Shown piece after piece: positions 47,501-57,600 of a DNA stretch of 64,000 nt (position 1 is the stretch's first letter; the number at the start of each line of letters is the position of its first letter). The stretch is from contig JAZGTN010000017.1 in the NCBI GenBank assembly GCA_037783415.1, positions 62,001-126,000 of the forward strand, written 5' to 3'. The notes beneath the pieces were generated by a model. It had not been told where the DNA came from, made no database searches, and saw only the letters and a list, made by a program, of their open reading frames with translations. The DNA comes from Leptasterias polaris (lineage: Eukaryota > Echinodermata > Asteroidea > Forcipulatida > Asteriidae). A program made the position numbers and the translations under genes.

Positions 47501-48266
47501 CATTATGTATGTTGTTACCAATCTTACCATTGAAGTCACCAAGAATCATAATATTAGCACTATCATTGTCATGTTGAATGTTTAGAACTTCCGCCAAAAG
47601 ACATGTATACAACTCGTCGGTAAGACTACGATTAGTTCCTTCACATGGAAAGTACGCCACTGCAATATAGTGAATAGAATCGGACGATTCAGTGAATTGT
47701 ATCTTTACCCAGGTTCTTTCGTAAGTGTCTGATCTTGTATCGAGTACGTTATCATCTAATACTTTGCAATTATCTTTTATCAGGAAGCCTATCCCCCCTT
47801 GACTTTTCTTGACATCCGTTGGTCTGTTTTTTCCAACCCAATTATACCCATTAATACTCAGTGACTCATTATCTTTTAGAAACGTTTCTGCAAGACCCAT
47901 TACACTAATATGGTTTGACTTTAAAAAGTTGTTAATTTCATATCGTTTGCTTTTTACACCCCGGATGTTGTTAAAAGCAATCTTAGTATTAGAAGGAACA
48001 GCTTTATCTCTTTTGTTATTCCTCCCACGTCTGATTCTAGGTTTGTTTTTTAGCTTGACGTTTTTGTGTATTGGTTCGGGCGACTGTGCATGAACATTAG
48101 CCGTAGGTTTCCTGTGCGAATCATTCTTACATGTACTATCTGTACTATCATTATCACATTCGTCCGTTAATACATTAAATTTATTACAAAGATTAATAAG
48201 ATGTTTTCTTACTTCATCGCTTTTCCCGTGTACGGCATAAACTTCTTTCTCTTCTTTGCCCAAGGC
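44526..48266 (-). CDS. LINE ORF2: endonuclease, reverse transcriptase, zinc knuckle
   Basis: About 1,245 residues. An apurinic-type endonuclease occupies about 95-335, with FNNIRG (Asn98), GLAET (Glu126), LGDFNG (Asp243/Asn245) and SDH (328-329). The reverse transcriptase occupies about 590-880, with the SPGVD...NYRGITLTS block, FLDFKKAFDTV, QGCVLSP and WADD at 824-827. A C-terminal CKLCNKDKQETIEHFMFEC fits a CX2CX8HX4C zinc finger. It would nick target DNA and copy LINE RNA in the nucleus. The frame has no Met before about residue 122, inside the endonuclease, and it is the direct in-frame continuation of ORF1 across one UAG. Initiation on its own message therefore looks unlikely, and readthrough or a nonsense mutation is the alternative. 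No other lesion is seen. Confidence 0.92.
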   Translation of the reverse strand, partial: ALGKEEKEVYAVHGKSDEVRKHLINLCNKFNVLTDECDNDSTDSTCKNDSHRKPTANVHAQSPEPIHKNVKLKNKPRIRRGRNNKRDKAVPSNTKIAFNNIRGVKSKRYEINNFLKSNHISVMGLAETFLKDNESLSINGYNWVGKNRPTDVKKSQGGIGFLIKDNCKVLDDNVLDTRSDTYERTWVKIQFTESSDSIHYIAVAYFPCEGTNRSLTDELYTCLLAEVLNIQHDNDSANIMILGDFNGKIGNNIHNGDNSTDYNGKGLLQLCDNADLSILNCTNKCSGVFTWVKNQKTCVLDYVLASETTFNDITCLLVDDLGVYHLGSDHNIMLVSLKLGNYRTITKEPNLKEGKFWNIKPNQDWSPFKAKLSHNFKDWDPITKSASEAWEEWKKLTLQAAKETIGYKLKRTNCKAWFDKDIHDSISTRKEACRAHRHYCKNKGKPDFDQDVGNSLWEDYQDKRTQCKSLIRQKTMTKRVDRCSDIMKRGGVQSRDFWQQLKGNKVNNLKVPSIRIPGTTQTTSDHKQMESTLKMYYNTLGKKKHVMNEHDAEPTGYTRDTELKNDKNDKCTIKLDSLDFSIKDVIDAIHECKNNKSPGVDTITNEMIKNGGDGMIISLYNLFKRLNHLECTPDEWNKGIIIPIFKKGDKKDLNNYRGITLTSCVSKVYNRIISQAISQFIEDNNILTEVQGSFRKGRRCEDHIFTLKSILAARKAEGKHTYLAFLDFKKAFDTVWREGLLVAAQNIGISGSLLNILRNMYKNTESKVKFNDIETSFFDVDEGVKQGCVLSPILFCIYINELAKMITKENRGVTILNQKIGCLFWADDVVLIGNSETDLTMLLDTANEFSKRWKLSFNHTKSNVLITGQRTNPHRKWVIGNQYITEINTYKYLGIYISRDLSDHVHIEETLKKGNRIISYIKSIIDSQDDFNRVYYGDILWKSIGLSSINYGCSVWFGNGKSPVLKLENLQYQMAKIILKAPRNVAKEALYGDLGWQSLASIQNTQRVQYFNRLKSMDDDRWPKLLFNAIFAIQDTLKWSWLRNIRDILAECNMDNSYNVDSEIIPRWANTFKSNYKAIDYNNWYDNAQGKSTLRNYIKHKTQPSLEPYLLDKLNFAGCNLKFKARSNVLNLEGRKIAWSNEYNGICKLCNKDKQETIEHFMFECTKLAIIRDTSFNMLKNNLLNNGWDNMWQLFINGNIDIKRHLMLDNIFQDNNEIGRILDQGCKQFLLCAWKARTELYNNITD

Positions 48267-49631
48267 CTATTTCGTGCACCTATTCATGCATTCCTTATGC
48301 CCATAGTTCCCACACGAAAAACATGTAATTGGTTTACCATGTGTACAGTTTTTCTTCTGGTGGTTTTGTTCGCCGCAGTAGTAACATCCCCGCCTCTGGT
48401 TCTCGGTATACATGTACATGTTGTCTCCATGTTGCCTTTGCGTCCCGGATTCGCCGCGGTGAACGTCGTTATATGTGTACTTGATCTTGGGGTATCGTTG
48501 ATTAGTGCGAGTTGTGCTATGTGGATACTTGGGTATTATCGCATGAGTAGAGTTGATGTTCATTAACAACTTGCGTGTACCTGTCGTTGATAAGTGTAGA
48601 CCACTTCTGTTAAGAAGTGGAGTTGCTGTTTCGTAATTGTTCCATGAGTCGTTGTCTATGATCTCGCAGTTGTACTTTTGTCCGATGTTTCTTATCTCTT
48701 TGTTCAGTTCCCCGACTCTCTCCTGACTATTCTGATCGTCTGTTCGATGACAAATCGTCGATAGCAAGATGTCTGTCTCAGGGGCTGATGCTCTCGACCA
48801 ATTTACCATTTCATCGTACAGTTTTGGTGCTGACTCGGCGTCTTTGTTGTTGGTACACTCGTTAGTACCGACGTGTATGATGACCGTTTTGTAGTTTCCC
48901 ATCTTTTCCTTTATGAGATGGTCTTTAATTGTGCTTACGCGGGCCCCGCGTAGGCACTTCACTTTCGTCTTATCCAGGCCCTTCTCATGGATGTTTTTGA
49001 TGATCGAGTCTCCAATGACAAGTGTAGTTTTCTCTGACTCCTTCGCGTCTGTCACCGGTGTCATCCCTCGTTCGTCTCCGACATGTAATTCACACTCATC
49101 CTTTCCATCGTCGTTTGATGGTGTCTGTTTGTGATTTTCTTGGCGGGTCTTTCCCTGTTTCGCAACCACCACGGAGAGCTCAGCATTCCTCTGTTTAAGA
49201 TCGACTATAAGTTGCTCCTGCGACTTACATTGGTTGGTTAGTAAGCGGACCAATCTTGGGATATCTTTACATGATGGGCACATCCAGAAAGATGGTCTGG
49301 CCGATGTCTTGACGCCCATACAGATGCGATGATATTGAATTTGACACATGCCACATTCAATGGATTTACCCTTAATGTCTGATGAGGACATCGGGGCAAG
49401 CGTGCAGCCATCCACACATTGGATTGTGGGGGCCGTAACTTCCTTCTGGATCGTTATCGGAACCGGCGCTGGAGCCCGTCCCTGGTCTGGCGTGGAGGCC
49501 ACCGTCGGGACCGGTGTCAACAGGGCGGGCGTGGGGGCCGTTGGAGTTTCAGTCATGCCGAGGCCGGCTACACCGCGCACCGGCGGAGCACAACAAACAA
49601 AAAACACGTCCGCTTGGTTCCGATATGTCAT
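48267..49631 (-). CDS. LINE ORF1: PHD-like finger, SGNH esterase, CCHC knuckles
   Basis: A frame of 454 codons from the ATG at 49,631; a second ATG at 49,556 (MTETPTAP) may be the true start. A PHD-like cysteine cluster spans about 72-121 (CGMCQIQYHRIC, WMCPSC). An SGNH-hydrolase domain spans about 203-350, with GDS at 207-209, GTN at 255-257 and a catalytic-type His346 in GLHLS. Two CCHC-type knuckles follow (CYYCGEQNHQKKNC and CFSCGNYGHKECMNRC), then TK and UAG. PHD plus esterase in ORF1 is a published feature of CR1-like LINEs. The protein is expected to bind RNA and coat the retrotransposition particle. The usual Asp two residues before the catalytic His is replaced (RSGLH), so esterase activity is uncertain. 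Confidence 0.88.
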   Translation of the reverse strand: MTYRNQADVFFVCCAPPVRGVAGLGMTETPTAPTPALLTPVPTVASTPDQGRAPAPVPITIQKEVTAPTIQCVDGCTLAPMSSSDIKGKSIECGMCQIQYHRICMGVKTSARPSFWMCPSCKDIPRLVRLLTNQCKSQEQLIVDLKQRNAELSVVVAKQGKTRQENHKQTPSNDDGKDECELHVGDERGMTPVTDAKESEKTTLVIGDSIIKNIHEKGLDKTKVKCLRGARVSTIKDHLIKEKMGNYKTVIIHVGTNECTNNKDAESAPKLYDEMVNWSRASAPETDILLSTICHRTDDQNSQERVGELNKEIRNIGQKYNCEIIDNDSWNNYETATPLLNRSGLHLSTTGTRKLLMNINSTHAIIPKYPHSTTRTNQRYPKIKYTYNDVHRGESGTQRQHGDNMYMYTENQRRGCYYCGEQNHQKKNCTHGKPITCFSCGNYGHKECMNRCTK

Positions 49632-49851
49632 GTCAGCTGCTGTAAAATGTAGCAGACGAAATTGTATGGTCTACTATAGACGATGTGACCTCTGACGTCA
49701 CTCGAAAACCATAACATGATGCGCGCGCATGTCGCCGGGCAAAACGTTGGCGTGTGTGTACAGCTAGAACACATGTAGTGCCATTCGTTACGAGTGGTTG
49801 CGGGCTTTCCGAATTCCATTTTGTCATTTATTCCTGCTTCAAGTTGGCATT

Positions 49852-52800
49852 ATGATACCTAAACCTAACATAGTTCAGTCTATGACTGACGAGAATCGGA
49901 AATTGTATCTTAACCGTTTGATTCTAAATTCGGGAGAACATTTACCAGATCCGTACAGCATTTATCAGCTTGGATGGTTTGACAGCACCGTCAAATGGCC
50001 GCCGCTTCAATTCGCTGACATCTACCATTATCTGATTCATACTCCAAGTGAGTTCACACATGAATCTCTTAAAGCATTTCGTTCACTAGAGGCCTACAAC
50101 TACTTCGTGTCTGGTCATGTTCAGAAGTGTTTCTATCATAAGGTAGAAGGATCCGAGTACTGTTACGTACGAAGTTTAGTATTGCCAGGTCAACGCCAAA
50201 ATCCACGCACTGACGAAGATCTGTATGATGCCTGGATATGTTTGCATGACTCGGGAACGGTTTATAATGGATCGTGTACATGTATGGCAGGGTAAGTACA
50301 AATCAAATTGTTTTGTAATGTTTTACAAAGACAAGCCCTGTAACCGTTGTGACAAACATTTGCTCTCCCTGATATTATTAGTAATACTAAGTAGAGGTCT
50401 TAAATTACAACAACGACAAAAATATGTAGACTCTACACTACACAGTCTTGGAACTTGGATTGGAAGTGAAAATTTAACATTTTGTTTAGTGTTGACAGAA
50501 TATCATAAAACAGAAACAGAGAGAACTGTTTTTTAATTCCATTTATTCTTTTTAGAACTTCAAAGTCCCACGGTGCAACACCAACCAATTTAAGTACTCA
50601 TTCGTCAGTAGAACAATAATTGACTGGAACCACTTGGAAGAAAACGTCATTCAAGCTGAGTCAGTTGACTCCTTCAAATCCCTCCTTAGTCGCAGTCCTC
50701 TCTCTCACTAAACATCTAGCACGTACTACACTCCCTCCCTCTCCCGTTGCGTTTATGCCAATTTTGGTTTCTGCAACGTACAGATACAGATACAGCTGTA
50801 AGTGCTTCTCGGTGGAAATATCTTAATTTTTCCCTTGTTGAGAATTGACAAATTTGTAGACAAGACTTTGACAAAATATTAGCGTCAGTTAACATGGTTA
50901 ACGACTAGACCAAGTACATGTAACTGGGGCGCTGTACTCATTTTTCGAAATGTTTACATCTGCGGTCATACAACGACAGCACTGAGTAGGCGTCAACATT
51001 TTGAGAAAAAAACAAAACAAGTACAGCGCCCCAGGTCTATTATAAAAGACAAACTTTGACGTAACTTCCGTAAGTCCACCCCTTCCCCCCCCCAATAGTC
51101 CACCCCTCAACTATTTCCCGGGTCCCCTTCACCCAGTCTAGGGCCACCTATTTAAGATTTCCTCCAAAATCATTAAATTTCACCACAATGTTCATAAGAG
51201 TAACCTTCATGTTTATAAATTTTGGGGAAGCTAATTACGCTAAAAGCCCAGCCATCCTTTTGCAAAGTGTATAACAAACGTTTAAAAGGGGGGGGGGGGG
51301 GGGGGACAGGACAAAACTTATTCCATTTTATTAATGCTTATTGCTTGGGTGATTTCAGAAACAGAAATTTCACAGCTTTAAGGCTGAATTGATTACATTA
51401 TTTTTTTACACACAAAAGCAAGATAAAAGCAAGATAATTAAAATGTTGTTTACCAAAACAACATAAGTGAGTTTAATAAAGGATACACCTGTGGTAGTTA
51501 CTCCATAATTAATAAGCATTAAAACTTGCTTGGTAATAAGCACTGGAGAGCTGTTTATATAATTAAACATTGTAAGAAACGACACCCTTTGTTGAAGTAC
51601 TGGTAGGCCTAATATTGTTTTAGAGAAAGGGGTAAATGTTAACCACAAAATTGAATCTGAGAAGGGCATAAAGCGTTTCTCAAGAATCTGAAACCACGCA
51701 ATTCTATGCAACAAAGGTGTTTTTTCTTTCATTATTTTCGGCAACTTCAAAGACCAATGGAGCCCAAATGTTCCATGTTACTTTATGCATTTGTTAGGAT
51801 ACACCAAGTGAGGATATTGGTCTTTGACAATTAACAAAACTAAAATAAACAAAAAAATACAGCTTTACTCATACATGGAAAACAGTGATAGCAACTCAGT
51901 CATGGATATTAACAATGATGATAAAAACAACATTTAAAAAAGACAAAATATGTATTACCACTCTCAGTTTTAAAAATGGAAGCCAGATAAACAATTTAAA
52001 ACACTATTAGTGTTTCAAAGGTTGGTTTTGCATGGGTGTGAGTGCATGAGTGAAAAATCCATACTCGGCAAATAGTACTTAAAAGAAAATGTATTTTTGT
52101 TTCTTTTCTGTAGACTTGGAACAGCATGCTCGCATGTTGCAGCACTGATGTATTTTGTACAGGCCACTGTGCGTCGACTGGAGGATCCGTCTGTTACAAG
52201 TCTACCGTGTACTTGGAAGGTTCCAAAACGAAAGGTTAACCCCAAGAGATTGTCAGCCATCAATTTTAGAAGACCTAAAGCTATGCGAGAAACTCTACCT
52301 GCAAAGAAGCCTAGGATTCAAGAGACGAGAGGTGCTTCCTTTATATCTGCAGCTGATTTTCAAGAGCTGAAGGAAATCTCTCCAGGTTCTGCTGTGTTTA
52401 CACTGCAAGAAAACAGTGACAGTGATGCAACAGACACTGCATCCGAAGATGAGTCAAACCCATGCCACGATGACCTTCCTGAACCCATCACACATCACTT
52501 TGATGCAAGTAGCATATCATTTGATTCCACACAGCTAGAATTGAGGGTTGTACAGGTTGCAAGGGAACTCAAGTCGGAGTTCACACCAGAAGCCATTCTG
52601 GCACTTGAACGTGCAACTGTAGGGCAGGGAGAAAATCCATTGTGGCAAGAACACCGTGCTGGAAGAGTAACGGCCAGCAGAGCCAAAAAACTCTTCACCC
52701 TTCGGCCAACAACTGATCCCAAAAGAATTGTTGGAGAGATAATGAATTACAACAAAGCACCCCCAGACCTTCCAGCTCTGCGTTGGGGGCGCTCTAAAGA

Positions 52801-53440
52801 ATCCACCGCAGTACTAAAGTACACAGAAGTAAACAGAGTTAAACATGAGAACTTTAGTTTTCATCCCTGTGGTTTGTTTGTTCATACAAATAAGCCATGG
52901 ATGGGTGCCACCCCAGACGGCCAAGTGGGTTGCAGCTGCTGTGGTATGGGCATATTAGAGGTCAAGTGCCCTTTCCGTCTGAAGACATCCAGCATTGCAG
53001 AAGGCATATTGCAGTCAAACTTTTACCTTGATGAGAATTGCAAACTTAAACGAAACCATGAATACTTCTTCCAGGTGCAGTTCCAGATGCTTTGTATAGA
53101 TTTAGACAGTGTGTACTGTGACTTTATGGTTTGGACACCTAAGGATTATTGCATTGAGCGTATTAACAAGGATAATGACTTTTGCAAAGAAATTGAGGAC
53201 AAAATATATGTAAACTACATGAAATATGTCCTCCCAGAGATTGTGACTAGAAAGGATGATCCTCTAAAGTCTGATGATGAAAGAAACCTGTGTTTCTGTA
53301 ACAGGCCACCTTTTGGCAAAATGGTGGTTTGTGGTGGTCCAAGTTGCAATACAAAGAGGTTCCATTTGGGTTGTGTGCAGTTGAAAAGAATGCCAAGAAG
53401 ATTATGGTTTTGTAATAGCTGTCGTGGTTGGCCACATTAA
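49852..53440 (+). CDS. SWIM zinc finger, YqaJ nuclease and PHD finger protein of the ISL2EU element
   Basis: The exons are 49,852-50,291 and 52,114-53,440 with a phase-2 GT-AG intron, giving 588 residues. The intron splits the SWIM finger: Cys142, Cys144 on one side and Cys152, His154 on the other (CTCMAG / LGTACSH). The YqaJ (lambda-exonuclease-like) core starts near WQEHRAGRVTAS (about 324). Its metal-site residues are Asp415 (GATPDG) and Glu429/Lys431 (ILEVKCP), with a QxQ at about 467. A C-terminal PHD finger spans about 540-583 (CFCNRPP...CNTKRFHLGC...WFCNSC). An acidic linker (NSDSDATDTASEDESN) lies between SWIM and YqaJ. The role in transposition is inferred from its pairing with the transposase; the nuclease may process ends or joints. 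The frame is intact. It could also be read as a host gene, but the enclosing TIRs argue against that. Confidence 0.88.
50559..50800 (+). pseudogene. LINE 3' fragment in the YqaJ-gene intron
   Basis: The + strand encodes NFKVPRCNTNQFKYSFVSRT, then IIDWNHLEENVIQAESVDSF, ending SLLSRSPLSH and a stop at about 50,711. This is the usual C-terminal end of a LINE RT protein. It is followed by a short 3' UTR with a TACAGA-type repeat near 50,780. The family differs from the LINEs at 28.6 and 44-49 kb. It lies wholly within the intron. Confidence 0.75.
50801..52113 (+). other. Remainder of the YqaJ-gene intron
   Basis: Non-coding, AT-rich, with a run of about 16-18 G near 51,288. It ends in the acceptor TTTTCTGTAG. 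Confidence 0.6.
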
Positions 53441-53633
53441 TGGGATATTATGTAAACCCCCTCATGCACATTTGCAGTAAGCTTTAGATCAGCAAATATT
53501 ACCAGTGCGCTATACTTTATCTTAATTCAAAGGGGATAAGCATGCCAGACGATTACTAAGTCTCAGCTATTATTTGTAAATGTAATTCACAACTGAACTG
53601 TATTTCTAACTTTCAGTGCATAAACTGTCACAT

Positions 53634-56175
53634 TTAATTCTGTGGTACAACACTTGCATTTAAATTTGTAAGTCCAGCACATATGGTCACTATTTCATCA
53701 AGCATATCTACCTGTGTGATAGGAATAATTGTTTGTAGTACATTAAATGACTTCAAACGTCCAATGACTCTTTCAACATGTATGCGAATACGAGACAGCC
53801 TTCTTGATTTATCAACATCTTCTTTTGAAAGTTGTATTTTGCCCTTTGTGTAGGCAGGAACCAGAAGTCTACACCCTTTAATGGCCATTTCTTCCTTAAC
53901 ATTGAAACCCCTATCAGCCAAAACAACATCACCATGATCTAACTTGTCCATTATTCCACATTCAAGAGTTAATTCCTTGTCTGAAACTCTTCCACCCCAT
54001 CCAGGAGAAATGAAACTAACAGCACCACTTGGTGTAATGCATACCAAATATTTGATAGTATTGTGGTTTTTATAATTTGAGTACGTTTCAGCTCTAGCAG
54101 TTAAGTTCAAGGGTCGATCAATAAAAATCTCTGTACAATCAATAATTGCCACCGTTTGTTGAAAATGTTTTTTATAGCACCGAGGTAAGTGCTGCCTCAC
54201 TGAAAGTCTACTTGGCCATGAAATGGTCTCCTTCAGGACTACAGCCATCTTCGGGATCCATGTTCTCATTATTCGTGAAATTGTAGTCCTATGAACCCCA
54301 AATCTGTATGCAGTGTCCTTATCTTTCAGTCCTAGGCGCATCTTCATTAGAACCATAAGCATCTGATTTTCCCAACTGCATGCAGTATTTTTAACCTTTT
54401 TCCACATCATTGCTCTCTGACACAATAGAAGCAACCACATAAAAAGTTGTGTACTTTGAAGCCCAGTATAAAATCTTAACTTTGTTTTGTCCTTTTTTAT
54501 GCTCTTGTATCCAAAGTTGTTCTCTTGCAGCTTTGTATTTTCCACCTTGGCTTCATTTAGTTCCTGCCGCAGATTGGTGACCTCTGTTTCAAGCGCTGCA
54601 TTCTCCTCTCTTAGTTCATTGCATCGACATTCATTAAGTTCTCGTCGCAGGTTGGTTGCCTCTGTTTCTAGCTCTTCGCATCTACATGGCTGCCGACCAT
54701 CATCATAATCTGTGGAAACATGTCAAAACAATAAATAAACATTTTTGAAAGTAAAACTTATTCACATGGTTAAAATAATAGTAATAATAATGGAGTCTTG
54801 TAAAGCGCATAGGATGGTGCCATGTAGTGCAATGATGTAAAGACCAGGAGACCGAGTTTGAAAACTATCATTTGTTCCACTGGTAACAAATGGAGTTGCT
54901 GTAGGATAGGAGTGATGTGTGATCGACTGAGTAACCAGTCTTGCGGCCATGTTTTGCAAACGTTGAAGACGAGTGAGACGAGTTTACACCATACAGGAGG
55001 GAGTTGCACATGTCCAGCTTAGAAATGACGAGGGAGTGAATGAGTAGTTCTGCAGTTTGGGTGTTTATGTACTTGCGAATGAATCCAATGCTGCGAAAAA
55101 GGTTTATTCATTATGAAATGATGAGTGAACATTCATCATTAACTTCCGGGTACATAATAAACAAGTACACCGCTGTACTTTAAGTCTTTACTTCCAGAAG
55201 ATGACAACAAATTTACATTTGGAAGTCACAAATTTCTGCCTTACCATCAGGTTCTGCACAGTTGACTGCCTCTTCCATGAAATGCATCTGGACTAAAACT
55301 TCTGCAACCTCTCTCTCTACATCATCTGGAGGATCATGCTGAGGTGGCAGCAACCCTGATGACTCTCTACGTCGATTGAATCTTGCAAATCTCTTCTGGC
55401 TTTGATTGCCAAGCTTTCGATTAGCCGTCTTGTATACAAATACAGTTGGCACAAAGTCAGGATCTTGGGGATCATCAGAAGTTTTGCCTGTAAAAAAAAT
55501 GAAAATAAAAAAACTTACCAAGGCATCGTGGTTGATAAAAATGCAACCTAAAATGCCGGAATTTCTTATTATAACCATTGGGGAGGGGATTTGGACCCAT
55601 TTTCTTACTCAGTTCAACCCCGCCGAGTTGCATGTATCAATTTTTGTAATTTATGCTGTTAATCGTTAATGAAAGGGTTCTATGGGTCATGTGGGTACAC
55701 CGTGATAAACACAATCCCTACGTACTTTTAGTACTATGATTACCACACTACACAGAATGTATTGACTTGTTATTCTCGGCCAGGAGTCAATTTTAAGTAA
55801 ACTAAACATGGAATTTTTTGAGGAAACATTAAAATAGATTTGAATCTTCCTACAGATACAGTGTCCTAAATTAGATTGGACTTCTTCTCCTAAAAAAGCA
55901 GCTGAAACATTGAGATAATAATAACAACAAGCTTTTCAACAGACCACTGACTCAGTGACTGTGCTACTGTTACGTGTAGCAGCAGCTCTCAGGCATTGTC
56001 TTTGGGAGTTATTTATTAACGACTCGTGAAAATATACAAATCTTTCCCCGTAAATTTACATAAAATGGAAGATGTATTTTAAGAGCACAATTATCTGTCG
56101 TTGAAAGTACACGCAATCTTACCATGAGTACGCGTCTTCTTGCCCGGCGGAAGCTCAAGTCACATGACTTGGACA
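53634..56175 (-). CDS. DDE transposase of the ISL2EU element (DDE_Tnp_4 type)
   Basis: Exons read leftward: a short first exon ending at 56,123, then 55,487-55,245, then 54,709-53,634, with GT-AG borders and matching phases; at least 440 residues. After a basic stretch (TANRKLGNQSQKRFARFNRR) comes a coiled coil with a duplicated segment (NLRRELNECRCNELREENAA, VTNLRQELNE). A helix-turn-helix-like part follows (TAYRFGVHRTTISRIMRTW), and then the catalytic core. The D, D and E are visible in IIDCTEIFIDRP, VLADRGFNV and HVERVIGRL. This is the PIF/Harbinger-related fold that would excise and insert the element. The first exon has no in-frame ATG: the frame runs LELPPGKKTRTHG after a stop. The start is therefore a non-AUG codon, an unseen exon, or lost. 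No other lesion is seen. Confidence 0.85.
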
Positions 56176-56228
56176 GTGTTTTATCAACAGAGGGCGGTTT
56201 AAATGTAAACAGAGGTCACATCGTCTAT

Positions 56229-56585
56229 GTAGCTAGGACGGTCGGCCTCTTTCGTGATTTTTTGCAATTATGACGGCTAACTTTGCTGGCGAATAATGGC
56301 CTCGCGATACTCATCACACCGTACGCCAAAAGGGCGGATGGTGTATAGTTTGTAACCGGCAGCTAGTAACCTGTAAGAGTTACGCCACCTTACTAACGAA
56401 AGCCAAGAAAAGGGCTTCATCAAAGATTTAAGTTAGATTGTCGGCGAGGTGATCGAACCATCTGTTTCACAATATTGGTACTGTCTGCCTCAAATAATCA
56501 AAATTCACATTTCCCTTAAGTACACACTCAATGTTGGAGTATGATGGGTTGAGGAAGCTGTCAAGTAGAAATGCTTAGGGGTTCG
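56229..56585. other. Sequence between the ISL2EU element and the foldback element
   Basis: No coding frame. It probably contains the outer part of the LINE 5' UTR and some of the enclosing 9-bp-TSD element. The boundary between them cannot be placed. Confidence 0.35.
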
Positions 56586-57069
56586 TATGGTGTTCCATAT
56601 GTGCCACTCCTTTCCGTCGCCTTTTCAATTTTTTTCGTCGCCTTTTCAATGTTGTCCTTCGCCTTTTCAATTTTGTCCGTCGCCTTTTCAATTTTTTCCT
56701 TCACCTTTTCAATTTTGTCTGTCGCCTTTTCAATTTGGTCCGTCGCCTTTTCAATTTGGTCAGTCGCCTTTTCAATTTTGTCCCTCGCCTTTTCAATTTT
56801 GTCCGTCGCCTTTTCAATTTTTTCTGTCGCCTTTTCAATTTTGTCCGTGGGTTTTTCCACGTGACTACCAGGTGACTATCACATGATTCTGAAATTGAAA
56901 AGGCGACGGAAAAATTTTAAAGGCGAGGGAACAAATTGAAAAGGCGACGGACAAAATTGAAAAGGCGACAGAAAAAATTGAAAAGTCAAAAGGCGACAGA
57001 CAAAATTGAAAAGGCGACGGACAAAATGGAAAAGGCGACAGAAAGGAGTGGCACATATGGAACACCATA
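56586..57069. mobile_element. 484-bp foldback element with minisatellite arms and 6-bp TSD
   Basis: The termini are inverted repeats (left TATGGTGTTCCATATGTGCC, right GGCACATATGGAACACCATA), and GGTTCG is duplicated at 56,580-56,585 and 57,070-57,075. Inside, the left arm holds about 11 copies of a 21-bp word (CGCCTTTTCAATTTTGTC). The right arm holds about 7 copies of its complement. A ~40-bp centre contains CACGTGAC and CAGGTGAC. The open frames through the repeats (EKATDKI heptads) follow from the 21-bp period, which is a multiple of three. The architecture resembles sea urchin TU-type foldback transposons. Confidence 0.9.
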
Positions 57070-57075
57070 GGTTCG

Positions 57076-57600
57076 GGTTAATGTTTACAATTTTGCAATG
57101 ACAGGTAACTACTCAATGAATGAAATGCACAGTTGTTTTTATTTATTTATTTTATTAATACAGATCCAAACACAAAAAACCTGTTCACACTTGGTCATTT
57201 TGTAGTTTTAAAATCATCACCACCCAAGTATACACAAATACAGTTAAAAATAAGAACGATATTTCATGTAAGGTTATACTATCAAGAATATTACTATACT
57301 ATAACTTTCTATTACTTTAACTGTCAACTTTTACGGCACGCTCCGCCATTACGCAAACGACAGCAAAATACTAGTTACTACCATAAAATAATAGCTCTAT
57401 GGTTACTACGTACACACGCGGGTGTCGATTGACGGCGACAAGTTCCATTCATTTTCCCCACACACGATTCCATGTGCAGCCACCATCAGTGGTTCACAAA
57501 CGCGGCAGGTACTAGACTGATCACGTGATTTCTTTCTTGCAAAGAATTATGCAAATTTCTACGTCACAGCGGAATGTCCCTGGAATTTTCCAGGCAGTTT
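57076..57600. other. Inner part of the 9-bp-TSD element
   Basis: AT-rich and non-coding, with a T/A-rich (TTTATTTA) stretch near 57,140 that resembles the tail side of another LINE copy. It leads into the right TIR. Confidence 0.35.

Larger units (their letters stand above)
44090..49631 (-). mobile_element. CR1-like LINE with esterase ORF1, nearly intact
   Basis: ORF1 (49,631-48,267) and ORF2 (48,266-44,526) are followed by a ~430-bp 3' UTR ending in a (TAAA)n tail (TTTA repeats at about 44,092-44,106 on the + strand). The 5' UTR extends past 49,631 and is entered by the ISL2EU transposon at 49,678. The remaining 5' part of the LINE probably resumes at 56,229, but its exact start is not defined. 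I found no convincing target duplication. Confidence 0.85.
49678..56226. mobile_element. ISL2EU-type DNA transposon, two convergent genes
   Basis: Perfect 17-bp TIRs, AGACGATGTGACCTCTG (49,678-49,694) and its complement ending at 56,226, are flanked on both sides by AT (49,676-49,677 and 56,227-56,228). The element is 6,549 bp. It carries a plus-strand SWIM-YqaJ-PHD gene and a minus-strand DDE transposase gene that meet tail to tail near 53.5 kb. An AT duplication with a YqaJ-type nuclease partner and a Harbinger-related transposase is the combination I know for ISL2EU elements. It sits in the 5' UTR region of the LINE and is therefore younger than it. Confidence 0.85.

Noticed and set aside
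49852..53440. SWIM-YqaJ-PHD gene as a host gene or viral recombinase
   Set aside because: It lies within perfect TIRs and AT duplications together with a DDE transposase, so it is best explained as the accessory gene of that transposon.
56561..56886. Long open frames encoding heptad-like EKATDKI repeats on one strand and hydrophobic FSILSVAFS repeats on the other
   Set aside because: They arise from the 21-bp minisatellite inside the foldback element; the period is a multiple of three, so both strands stay open without selection.
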